Shown in pieces: positions 55,320 to 63,748 of a stretch of 64,000 nt of DNA (its first letter is position 1; each line of letters begins with the position of its first letter). Under the pieces are notes generated by a model. That model ran no database searches. It was not told the DNA's origin and saw only the letters and a program-made list of their open reading frames with translations. The translations under genes were made by a program, and so were the position numbers. This DNA comes from Flammeovirga agarivorans (GTDB lineage Bacteria > Bacteroidota > Bacteroidia > Cytophagales > Flammeovirgaceae), in contig NZ_JABAIL010000003.1 of assembly GCF_012641475.1 (NCBI RefSeq), forward strand, positions 1,014,720 to 1,078,719. Direction: 5' to 3'.

Positions 55320-55686
55320 GTCGATTTCTACTTATTAAATTGCTCTACAGTTTATTTAGATTTCAGCTTGTGAATACATCACTTCTGATTAACGAATAAG
55401 AGTAATGTATTTCATTTACACTGTTCATACTAACATATATGTAAAAGTAAGGGATATAATACTGTAACCGATACACTTATTATACTATCATCAATCCTTT
55501 TTTGACATTGAATAATTATATAAATTTATAGGATCTAATAAATGCTTGATAAATATTAATTACTAATAAAATAAATACTCTCTTAGAGAAAGACTTACTA
55601 TTTTTTTATTAAATACAGCATTGTAATTATGAAAATTGGTAAGGTATTTTCCATCATAAATGAATAATAATTAACAACAACTTTTT
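55320..55686. other. AT-rich intergenic region, nothing recognised
   Basis: No gene, repeat or strong hairpin was found beyond the terminator at 55286-55319. It presumably holds the promoter of the 130-aa secreted protein gene at 55687. Confidence 0.4.
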
Positions 55687-56079
55687 ATGAAGTCTATTTT
55701 GACCTTAATGATTATTCTAACTAGTATAATCTGTACTGCACAAAACAAAAAAACAAGTAAATTTAATGTCCCCGTTACCGTTGATGAACTCTCTGAACCA
55801 GGCAATGTATTGGTTCGAAATGTACATGAAGGTGTAACGATTTTCAAAACTCATGTAAAATCCGATGAGTATAAACTTTCCGCCTATAATCGAAAAAAAC
55901 AATTGATCTTTACTATCAATGTTGATGAAGGTAACAACAATAAAATACTTTCATTTAAAGAACAGAGGCAACAATTTCCCGCAGAATTAGAACTAACGGA
56001 AGAACTAGTAAAAGTCTTCTATAGGGATATTCAAGGCAACAGAAAATCCATTGCTTTTACTAGGGGTGAAATACTCTAA
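55687..56079 (+). CDS. Small secreted hypothetical protein
   Basis: The 130-aa product has a signal peptide (about 1-19, ending CTAQ). The mature part is basic and strand-rich (VPVTVDELSEPGNVLVRNVHEGVTIFKTHV, RKKQLIFTINVDEGN). No family is recognised. It has a strong terminator after its stop and is isolated. Confidence 0.7.
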   Translation: MKSILTLMIILTSIICTAQNKKTSKFNVPVTVDELSEPGNVLVRNVHEGVTIFKTHVKSDEYKLSAYNRKKQLIFTINVDEGNNNKILSFKEQRQQFPAELELTEELVKVFYRDIQGNRKSIAFTRGEIL

Positions 56080-56085
56080 AATCAA

Positions 56086-56120
56086 AAAGTCTCAAACCAT
56101 CTAACAAGGTTTGAGACTTT
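56086..56120. terminator. Bidirectional terminator between convergent genes
   Basis: AAAGTCTCAAACC (56086-56098) and GGTTTGAGACTTT (56108-56120) form a perfect 13-bp stem between the convergent 130-aa and 258-aa genes. Confidence 0.9.
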
Positions 56121-56124
56121 CTTT

Positions 56125-56901
56125 TTATGTACTACTTACATTTAGATTGTAATTGATTTTTTCAAGTTTCTTGTTCCCAGAGTAAGTGACGTATTCAGCA
56201 ATCACTTGTACGTTATGTTGAATGTTCGCTCCTTTTGGTAATTTCAATAACACCCTACCTTCACGATCCTTCATCTCTGCTTTTATCAGTTGGTGCTTTT
56301 TAAAGTCTAAACACTGTACATCTTCTTTTTGGTAACAGACATAAAATTTCAGGTTTTTCCTTTTTTCAGATAACGTCAACTTTAGTACTACCTCATCATG
56401 GGAAGATGAAGGAAAAGTTTTCTTTACGAAGACCTTCGGATATTTAGATAACTTTTTCCCTGATTTAGAATACTCTTCCGTTCCAAAAGTTAACTTCCCT
56501 CCCATGTAAGGAATAATAGCTTTCACTTTTCCATCGCTATAAAAAAACTTCCTTTCCGTTAGAATATCATTTTCATATAATACTTCCTTATACAGTGTTC
56601 CATTTTTATAGAACTCTTTTACTATACCATCTTTCTTACCATTAATATAAAAAATTGATTTCCACAACTGACCATTATCGTAATACGTTTTGGCCCAACC
56701 ATCTTTTACACCTTTTGAGCTATAATTTACCTCTGCTTTGATTTTTTTCTGATCGACATCATAATAGCTTTTAATAAGGCCTTGCTTCTTTAAGTTAGCC
56801 GTTTGTGTGTATTGACTCGATACTTGATCTGAATTCTTTTTTTGATTATCACAAGAAAATAATGTGATAATTAGAAAGGTGATGTAAGTAATGTTTTTCA
56901 T
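56125..56901 (-). CDS. MORN/YwqK-type repeat lipoprotein
   Basis: The 258-aa lipoprotein has signal MKNITYITFLIITLFSC (Cys17). Residues about 40-145 contain MORN-like/YwqK repeats (GWAKTYYDNGQLWKSIFYINGKKDGIVKEFYKNGTLYKEVLY). The rest is a beta-rich domain. YwqK-type proteins are sometimes annotated as antitoxins, but a secreted lipoprotein makes that label doubtful here. It is divergent from the caspase-like gene at 57053 across 151 bp, so a shared promoter region or linked function is possible. Confidence 0.85.
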   Translation of the reverse strand: MKNITYITFLIITLFSCDNQKKNSDQVSSQYTQTANLKKQGLIKSYYDVDQKKIKAEVNYSSKGVKDGWAKTYYDNGQLWKSIFYINGKKDGIVKEFYKNGTLYKEVLYENDILTERKFFYSDGKVKAIIPYMGGKLTFGTEEYSKSGKKLSKYPKVFVKKTFPSSSHDEVVLKLTLSEKRKNLKFYVCYQKEDVQCLDFKKHQLIKAEMKDREGRVLLKLPKGANIQHNVQVIAEYVTYSGNKKLEKINYNLNVSST

Positions 56902-57052
56902 TGGAAGAGTGTAATGTTTGGTTATCTAATGTACTGAAAAAGTATTAAATATTAATTCGGATCAGATAATGTTTTCTATAGTTTTAGTTTTTATAGTAAG
57001 ATTAGATATCTTTAAGAAATTTTAAAGCTTCAATACATTCATTTTTTTAGCT

Positions 57053-60000
57053 GTGAAAAGACTTCTAATTACCCTATTTGTATTTACTCTTAGTACCCTT
57101 TCGATATTTAGCCAAAATGATAGAGGATTGGTATTGAATGAGCCTCAATCAACATCACAAAAAAAGATTAAAGCTGTTATTGTTGGTGTTTCGGAATATT
57201 CTAATTTTCCACAAGAAGCACAATTACAATTTGCAGATGATGATGCGACTGCTTTTGCCAATTTTCTAATGGAGCACAAAGCTGTTGCTCCAGAAGACAT
57301 TAAATTACTCGTTAATAAAGAGGCGACACAATCAAGTCTAGAGCATCATATCATGAAAACCTTAGGGGATGGGCAGGAAGGCGAAGAAATTATTATCTAC
57401 TTTGCTGGTCATGGTGATGTAGATATGGTCGGTGATGCCTACTTATTAGCCAACGATGCATTAGCAAAGAACGAAGAAGGTTATATGATGGGTATTGGTG
57501 GTTCACTTCCATTAAGTAGATTGAAAAAATACGTCAACCTCCTATCTAGCAAAAAAGGGTTTAAAGTTCTTATGGTTACCGATGCTTGTAGGTCAGGAGA
57601 GTTATTAAGTTCGGATGGAACGGATTCTGAATTTTCACAATTCTACAATGACTGGAATAATACTCATAAATATGTGTCTTGTGGACCCAATGAATTATCA
57701 AAAGAGGGATTACAATGGGGAAATGGTCATGGAGCATTTACATTCCACCTACTACAAGGTTTAATGGGTCTTGCTGATTCAAATGGAGATAATAAAATAT
57801 ACCATGGAGAACTTAATAGTTACATAACATCTAAAGTTCCTGCAGAAACTGATTATGATCAAAATCCACAATATAAAGGAATTGCAAAAGAAATTGTTAT
57901 GGTTGTTGATGATAAGCTAAAAGATCTTGCATTACAGAATCAGAACAATTTTAATAAAACTTCAGTCGCTAGTCGAGGTGTATCACCTAATAATGGTCTT
58001 TTAAAGTATAAAGATACTTTTGAAACTAGATCATTCTACGATGCCATTGCATCACAACGCATTATTGAACCCAAATATCTACATCAAAATGAAGTCCTTG
58101 ATATTGAATTTACTAATGATATTCAAATAGGTAATATAAAATCTGTAAAAGTATCAGGGAATAAAGCTTGGGTGTTTTCAAAAGCAAAAACAATTGAGAT
58201 TTTCAACTTCGAAACCAACGAAAAAGAGATTGTACAAGCTATGAGTTACCCTTCAAAAATAGCTGCAAATGGAGATTATTGGGCGTATTATGCCAAAGAT
58301 CAAACGACTTATTTATACCATAAAACATTTCAATTTAAAACAGCGAGCTATCATAAAAGTCCGGTTACTGCATTAACTATTTCAAAAAATGGCACAGTAT
58401 ATTCTGGCGATGAAAAAGGAAATGTCTTTCTAATGGATAAAGAAGACACCCCTCCTAAAAAAGTACATAAAGTAAAAAACCAAGTCTCTTCTATCGCTGT
58501 ATCAGATGATGAAAAATTTATAGCTATTTCTGATGCAAAAGGTAGTTTAGTTATTCTAGATGGAAAAACACTCAACCCAATTACAGAAGAAAAAATCTCT
58601 CCTAAATCTGAAAGAGAGATGTTCTTTGCTAGAAATGGAGACATCATTGTCACTATTAATTATGCGACAATCAAATTTACTGATACAAAAAGCGGGAAAA
58701 CAATTAGGGATATAGGTTTACCAGCTAGAGAAAAGCCTCGTAAAATTTCACCCCTTAATGATAAGTTTTTCTTAGTACTAGGAGAAAACTCCAACTTGTT
58801 TATTGTTAATGCAAAGTCTGGCAAAGCACAAAAAGTAAGTACTCACCCTTTGGGACAAAACTTCAAATGGGATAGTGATAGCGAATTAATGGCTTCTATT
58901 AGTACAACAACACTAAAGCTTGCTTCTATAACTGTTCCTACTCCTTATGCTACGGAATGGTTTGAAAAAATATACAATTCTCCACTCTATGATGAAACAC
59001 AGAAGGAAGATTTAAAGAGTTTGTTAGCTGTTGCTCTACAAGACAAAGCTCAAAAAATAATTACTCCTTTTATCTTAGGCAAAAGTGTTACTCCATCAAT
59101 TGTTGAGGTAAAAGAAGGAATTCATGAATTAAACTATGCGACTAGGTTATATAAAAATGAGCCTGAAATATTGGAAATGATTAATATCAGACGCTGGTTT
59201 TTACAAGGCTATCTTATCATCATTGAAAATAATGTGAAGGATTTCCCAAAAGCAATATCCTATTTCGAAAAGATATTAGAAGTTACACCAACTGCAGCTT
59301 ACCCTCATAATGGCATCGCTATTATCAATAAAAAGTTGATGAAGCTAGATAAAACAAAAGAGAGTATAAAAATTGCTGAAGAATTAAAACCAAAATGGAC
59401 TGAACCAAAAAATACTATGGTGAAGACATATGTGGTAGAAGAAAACTATGAGGAAGCATTAAAGAAAAATGAAGAGATCATTGCCATCATCCCGAATAAT
59501 GTAAAAGGATATCTAGGTAAAGCAACTATTTATTTAGAGATGGGATATTATCAGAAAGCTTGGTCACTAGTTAAAAAAATGGAGACTATTGATCCTTCAA
59601 ATCCAGCATTTACAGATATAAAAGCTGCTGTTCTTTTAGAACTTGGACAATTAAAACAGGCTTATGATGTTGCTCAAGGTATGATGAATCAATCACAAAA
59701 AGTAGAAGATTCTTATATCACTTATGCTAATATTATGAGGAAGATATATGATAGACAAGACAGCAATTCAAAATATCTTCTTGATGCAGAAAAAGTACTT
59801 CTTTCAGGTATTGAAGAATTTCCAACTTCAGCTGATTTAAAAGCTATTTTAGGAAAACTTTATACTTCTTATGCCTCATTCTATAAAAAATCACCGAAAA
59901 AGGTTTATGACCTTATAGATCAAGCATTAATTCTAGATCCTTACAATGCTGTTGCTCTAAGGTATAAAGCACAATTTGCCGTTCAAGTAGAAAACAACTA

Positions 60001-60847
60001 TCCAAAAGCTAAAGAAAGTACTGATAAATACACAAGTAAAAGAGGTCAATTTTCAGATCTTGATATATTTCTGGCATATGTTGCTTATTCTAGACAAGAC
60101 TTAAAAGCAATAGAAAGACATAGTAAAGTTTCATTATTAAAGAACCCATACCGTTTAGAAAATTACAAATTATTATGGAACACTTATGTTGAACTAGGTA
60201 AAGAAGATAAACTGCATGAGTTATACCTAATGGGAAAAGATATGTTGCCAGAGACTCCTTGGTTCGATTATAAATATGGATTATTCTTTAAAGGAAAAAA
60301 ACAAAATGGTAAAGCTTCTTCATATATAGCTACAGCATTAAGAATTGCTCCACAATACAATTATGCATACGTCATGAGAAGTCCTACAAATGGTATTAAG
60401 AAACTATATGGTTATGATAAAATTCAACCTAAAAATGGTTTTTATTTAGTATCTAAAAATGGAAGTGAAGGCGTTATAGATTATGCTGGTAGACTTGTTG
60501 TTCCTATAGAATATTCCAATATCCAATTAAAACAAAATGGATATTCCTTATTAACTTTCTCTGATGGACAAATGCAATTGAATTCTCCTGATGGTAGAAT
60601 CATCGGTGGTAAGAAATTCGATTCTATTGAGTTTATGGAGTGTGGTTTAATTAAGGTACAAGAAGGAAAACTATTTGGTTGCTTAGATAGAAAAACCGGA
60701 CAATTAAGGGTCCCTATTAAATATGAAAAGATCACTAATGGCCGTTGGTCAGGAAAACCAACTGCATGTTGTAGGTATTCATTAAGTGACAGTGATCGAT
60801 CTGCTGATTTTTATGACGGTAGTGGACAATGTGTTTCTTGTGATTAA
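57053..60847 (+). CDS. Secreted caspase-like (C14) protein with propeller, TPR and WG repeats
   Basis: The start codon is GTG at 57053, giving MKRLLITLFVFTLSTLSIFS and a signal peptide (1-20). A caspase-like peptidase domain (about 37-275) has His120 in YFAGHGD and Cys179 in TDACRSG, the expected dyad, with a calcium-loop-like LADSNGDNKIYHGEL. A beta-propeller-like region (about 350-640) of WD-type blades follows, then a TPR array (about 700-1080, with paired helices), and C-terminal WG (KWG) repeats (about 1121-1264). Total length is 1264 aa. A caspase catalytic domain on a secreted scaffold is unusual, and the target is unknown. A strong terminator follows, and the MORN lipoprotein is divergent upstream. 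Confidence 0.9.
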   Translation: MKRLLITLFVFTLSTLSIFSQNDRGLVLNEPQSTSQKKIKAVIVGVSEYSNFPQEAQLQFADDDATAFANFLMEHKAVAPEDIKLLVNKEATQSSLEHHIMKTLGDGQEGEEIIIYFAGHGDVDMVGDAYLLANDALAKNEEGYMMGIGGSLPLSRLKKYVNLLSSKKGFKVLMVTDACRSGELLSSDGTDSEFSQFYNDWNNTHKYVSCGPNELSKEGLQWGNGHGAFTFHLLQGLMGLADSNGDNKIYHGELNSYITSKVPAETDYDQNPQYKGIAKEIVMVVDDKLKDLALQNQNNFNKTSVASRGVSPNNGLLKYKDTFETRSFYDAIASQRIIEPKYLHQNEVLDIEFTNDIQIGNIKSVKVSGNKAWVFSKAKTIEIFNFETNEKEIVQAMSYPSKIAANGDYWAYYAKDQTTYLYHKTFQFKTASYHKSPVTALTISKNGTVYSGDEKGNVFLMDKEDTPPKKVHKVKNQVSSIAVSDDEKFIAISDAKGSLVILDGKTLNPITEEKISPKSEREMFFARNGDIIVTINYATIKFTDTKSGKTIRDIGLPAREKPRKISPLNDKFFLVLGENSNLFIVNAKSGKAQKVSTHPLGQNFKWDSDSELMASISTTTLKLASITVPTPYATEWFEKIYNSPLYDETQKEDLKSLLAVALQDKAQKIITPFILGKSVTPSIVEVKEGIHELNYATRLYKNEPEILEMINIRRWFLQGYLIIIENNVKDFPKAISYFEKILEVTPTAAYPHNGIAIINKKLMKLDKTKESIKIAEELKPKWTEPKNTMVKTYVVEENYEEALKKNEEIIAIIPNNVKGYLGKATIYLEMGYYQKAWSLVKKMETIDPSNPAFTDIKAAVLLELGQLKQAYDVAQGMMNQSQKVEDSYITYANIMRKIYDRQDSNSKYLLDAEKVLLSGIEEFPTSADLKAILGKLYTSYASFYKKSPKKVYDLIDQALILDPYNAVALRYKAQFAVQVENNYPKAKESTDKYTSKRGQFSDLDIFLAYVAYSRQDLKAIERHSKVSLLKNPYRLENYKLLWNTYVELGKEDKLHELYLMGKDMLPETPWFDYKYGLFFKGKKQNGKASSYIATALRIAPQYNYAYVMRSPTNGIKKLYGYDKIQPKNGFYLVSKNGSEGVIDYAGRLVVPIEYSNIQLKQNGYSLLTFSDGQMQLNSPDGRIIGGKKFDSIEFMECGLIKVQEGKLFGCLDRKTGQLRVPIKYEKITNGRWSGKPTACCRYSLSDSDRSADFYDGSGQCVSCD

Positions 60848-60850
60848 TAG

Positions 60851-60886
60851 AAAAGAGTCGATTGTTTAAAATCGACTCTTTTTTAT
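60851..60886 (+). terminator. Intrinsic terminator of the caspase-like gene
   Basis: AAAAGAGTCGATT (60851-60863) pairs with AATCGACTCTTTT (60870-60882) and continues into a T run. Confidence 0.92.
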
Positions 60887-61032
60887 TTGTTTTAGATTAT
60901 ACTTTACTCTTTTTAAAATATAAGGGTCACTTCTTTTCTTAACCTTGAGATATAACTATCAAAATAACTTTAAATCATTGATTATAGTAAATAAATGCTA
61001 ATAATTGATTTATAATGTAACCATAAATCAAT

Positions 61033-61048
61033 TTAACCGTTTGGTTAA
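61033..61048. promoter_or_regulatory. Operator copy 1, TTAACCGTTTGGTTAA
   Basis: A 16-bp dyad with perfect 6-bp arms TTAACC-N4-GGTTAA. An identical-pattern copy lies 96 bp downstream. It overlaps a possible -33 region (TTTGG) upstream of a -7-like stretch, so it could block transcription when bound. Confidence 0.6.
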
Positions 61049-61094
61049 TTATAAAGTTTGATATTAATCATTTAAAACTCAAGCCTTATAAAAC

Positions 61095-61111
61095 TTGATC
61101 CTTGTGATCAA
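61095..61111. promoter_or_regulatory. Palindrome TTGATC-N5-GATCAA
   Basis: A perfect 6-bp dyad lies between the two operator copies and may bind a second factor or be part of a leader hairpin. Confidence 0.3.
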
Positions 61112-61128
61112 AAAATTTTACTACTTAA

Positions 61129-61144
61129 TTAACCATTTGGTTAA
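61129..61144. promoter_or_regulatory. Operator copy 2, TTAACCATTTGGTTAA
   Basis: Same arms as the copy at 61033 with a different central base. It lies 27 nt upstream of the metallo-hydrolase start. Two such sites are typical of a TetR-family or similar repressor binding cooperatively. No TetR gene is in the window. Confidence 0.6.
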
Positions 61145-61170
61145 ATAAAATATCAATAAAAACATCTATC

Positions 61171-62739
61171 ATGAAAAAAGTTATTCTATCTCTAACATTA
61201 ATATTAACCTACTGCCTAACGATAAATGTTAGCAAGGCTCAGGACGATCAAGGTCCAAACAATTACACTGGAAATTATCAAGGAACAAATAAAAATGCTG
61301 CAGGTTATGTCAACGATCAAAGCAATATATCAACTACTGATATTAACGAGTTTAAAAATATGGAAGGTATCTTTCAGACAGATACAACACAATTAAAAAC
61401 CACATTGACTGCAGGTATTCCTATGGGAAGATGGAATGAAGGGTTAATGTTTGAAGGTATAGCACCAATGGATCATATGGTTTCTGCAGCAAATTGGTAT
61501 CCAAATACTGAAGATTTATTAGAAGAAGAAATACGAATCATATTTATGGGATCCTCTCCTATGATTCGACCCGGACAAGCGAACACCTCGATTCTAATAC
61601 AGTTTGGGAACGGAAAAAACTTAATTTTTGATATTGGTGAAGGATCAGTAGCCAATTTTGTTGGTGCGGGTATCGCGTTGAATGAGATCAATGATATTTT
61701 CCTAACCCACCTACATGTGGATCACTATGGAGCATTGCCTTATGTATATATGTTCGGTGCTTGGAATGGTAGATGGAATGAGCCATTAAGAATTACTGGT
61801 CCATCGGGATCTGAAGAAAAATACGGCACTGCACATATGGTTGAAGGGATGAAATCAATGACCGAATGGCATAGAGATGCATTTGATGTCTTTCCAATAG
61901 GCAGAGGATGGGAAATTGAAGTAAATGAATTTGACTTTACAGATGATGGTGGTGTTGTCTACAATCAGGATGATATAAAAGTCATTCACTGGCAACAAGC
62001 ACACTGTAAAGATGGAGCTTCGGCTTATAGAGTTGAGTATAAAGGAATGTCAGTTGTCTTCTCAGGCGACGGTAGACCTAATAAATTAACCGCAAAATAT
62101 GGCAAAGATGCTGATGTTCTAATCACTGAAATGCAAGTAGAAGTTGTTTCCATTTCATCACAAGTCTATGGTGTTCCAGCAGTGCTTTCTAGATATACAA
62201 TTGATACTCACCATAACCCTGCCTATGCAGCAGGAAAGTTATACAAAGATTCTAATCCTCGTTTAGCAATGGCGACTCACACCTTTGATGATCTATATGC
62301 AAACAATGAAATGGTAGTAGAAGTAAGAGAACATTATGACGGACCTTTCCACTTTGGCTTTGATGGTGTAGTTGTGAATGTCACAAAAGATAAAATCTGG
62401 GTAAGAGACGGGCAATTGCCTGAATATCCAAATGCAACACCTCCGCAAGCAGGCTCTCAAGTTGCAGAAAATGGGGGACTTATCGTTCCCGTTCCAAGAA
62501 AAAAGAGAGAAGACATTCAGAACCAATATATCAGAGACATGCAATATCAACCAGAAGAGTATTATCCTGAAGGATACCAACCTCAATTATCTTACAAGTG
62601 GCCATCTGATAAACCTATTTTCGTTCCAAATGAAAAGATTCCAAGTTCAATGAAAAGAAGAAGAACAGATTTTGATGAAAATGGAAACTTTATTAAAAGT
62701 AGAGATTATAAACTCGATAACGTCAAATCTTCAAAATAA
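61171..62739 (+). CDS. Secreted metallo-beta-lactamase-fold hydrolase
   Basis: The 522-aa protein has a signal peptide (1-23, ending SKAQ), a linker rich in Asn/Gln, and an MBL domain (about 118-410) with HxHxDH motif THLHVDHYGALP (His180, His182, Asp184, His185). Further metal ligands sit in FSGDGRPN and MATHTFDD. The C-terminal 100 residues are Pro- and charge-rich. The subfamily is RNase Z/lactonase-like, so the substrate could be a lactone, phosphodiester or ester, and none can be chosen from sequence. It begins a three-gene operon, with the next start 28 nt after the stop. Two repressor-type palindromes precede it. Confidence 0.9.
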   Translation: MKKVILSLTLILTYCLTINVSKAQDDQGPNNYTGNYQGTNKNAAGYVNDQSNISTTDINEFKNMEGIFQTDTTQLKTTLTAGIPMGRWNEGLMFEGIAPMDHMVSAANWYPNTEDLLEEEIRIIFMGSSPMIRPGQANTSILIQFGNGKNLIFDIGEGSVANFVGAGIALNEINDIFLTHLHVDHYGALPYVYMFGAWNGRWNEPLRITGPSGSEEKYGTAHMVEGMKSMTEWHRDAFDVFPIGRGWEIEVNEFDFTDDGGVVYNQDDIKVIHWQQAHCKDGASAYRVEYKGMSVVFSGDGRPNKLTAKYGKDADVLITEMQVEVVSISSQVYGVPAVLSRYTIDTHHNPAYAAGKLYKDSNPRLAMATHTFDDLYANNEMVVEVREHYDGPFHFGFDGVVVNVTKDKIWVRDGQLPEYPNATPPQAGSQVAENGGLIVPVPRKKREDIQNQYIRDMQYQPEEYYPEGYQPQLSYKWPSDKPIFVPNEKIPSSMKRRRTDFDENGNFIKSRDYKLDNVKSSK

Positions 62740-62767
62740 ATACTGAAACTATCTAAAGAAAATAAAG

Positions 62768-63169
62768 ATGAAATATTATATAAGCTTTTTCCTGTTGACC
62801 ATACTTTCAAGTATCTCATTTGCTCAGACTAAAGAACAAGCAATGATCGCTCTTAGGGCTGAAGAACATACAAAAGTAGAGATTGATGAACAAATGGTGA
62901 CATTTAGAGACCATACCGGAGAAATCAACAACATACAAAATTTTGAATATTTAGCCTTAGAGCTTGCAGAAGCATTGTATTTACAAATGTCTGACCATGT
63001 CTATAACCCATACTTCAATGCAATATTTTCTGAAGGTTATAACTATAGAAATATCATTGAATGTAAAGGAGGACTTGAATTGATTTTAAACGCCAGTCCA
63101 ACAGAAATAGTAGTATCCATAACAGATGCCAATAAGATTGAATTAGCAAAAGAATCATTCTCATTATAA
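62768..63169 (+). CDS. Small secreted protein of the MBL operon
   Basis: The 133-aa product has a signal peptide (1-19, ending SFAQ). The mature part is mixed helix and strand, with a single Cys in NIIECKGG. No family is recognised. It starts 28 nt after the hydrolase gene and ends 13 nt before the next lipoprotein gene, so the three are an operon. Confidence 0.75.
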   Translation: MKYYISFFLLTILSSISFAQTKEQAMIALRAEEHTKVEIDEQMVTFRDHTGEINNIQNFEYLALELAEALYLQMSDHVYNPYFNAIFSEGYNYRNIIECKGGLELILNASPTEIVVSITDANKIELAKESFSL

Positions 63170-63182
63170 AAATATAGAAATC

Positions 63183-63605
63183 ATGAAATATCAATTAATA
63201 TCATTCGTAACAATTGTCTTATTCTTAGTAACATCATGCACCAATGATGAGGTGATCAACCCTAGTATGAAAATTTATGATATAAGTACAACTGCTAGTG
63301 AAACTTCTAGTATGAAGCAAATAAACTATAATTTCAATGTTGATGCAGAAGTAGGTTTGTCATTTATAAAAGTAGATATACACCCTGCATATGGACACGA
63401 ACATAGTTTTCACGATGAAGTATGGAGTGAAATTATTATATACGATGAGTTTATTAATACTAATGACATGAACTCAGGACTGAAGGTTAAAATTGAAGAT
63501 TCAATTGAGGTACCCGATTATGTTAATGGTGAATATCATATAACAATAAGTGCGGTAGATTTAAACGGATTTGAAATCTTCGAAAATGAAGAAATTGAGA
63601 TATAA
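63183..63605 (+). CDS. DUF4625-like lipoprotein
   Basis: The 140-aa lipoprotein has signal MKYQLISFVTIVLFLVTSC (Cys19). The mature part fits the DUF4625 outline: FIKVDIHPAYGHEHSFHDEVW with three His near residues 72-78, then DLNGFEIFENEEIEI at the end. It is probably an outer-membrane-anchored beta-sandwich with a His-rich, possibly metal-binding loop. Third gene of the MBL operon, 13 nt after its neighbour. Confidence 0.82.
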   Translation: MKYQLISFVTIVLFLVTSCTNDEVINPSMKIYDISTTASETSSMKQINYNFNVDAEVGLSFIKVDIHPAYGHEHSFHDEVWSEIIIYDEFINTNDMNSGLKVKIEDSIEVPDYVNGEYHITISAVDLNGFEIFENEEIEI

Positions 63606-63661
63606 AATTAGTTTAGTTATGTAGTATAAAAGATCAGAATCGCTAATCTTAAATGAAAAAA

Positions 63662-63708
63662 CTAGGACATTTTCTTTAATCAAAAGAAATAATGTCCTAG
63701 CTTTTTTT
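63662..63708. terminator. Bidirectional terminator at the end of the MBL operon
   Basis: CTAGGACATT (63662-63671) and AATGTCCTAG (63691-63700) form a perfect stem with inner TTTCTTT/AAAGAAA pairing. T tracts flank it on both strands. Confidence 0.9.
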
Positions 63709-63748
63709 GATACAAATTAAATGTATCTAATATATATTTTCACAAAGA

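Noticed and set aside
56125..56901. Toxin-antitoxin antitoxin (YwqK label)
   Set aside because: The protein is a secreted lipoprotein and no toxin is adjacent, so the label is misleading. I describe it as a MORN-repeat lipoprotein.
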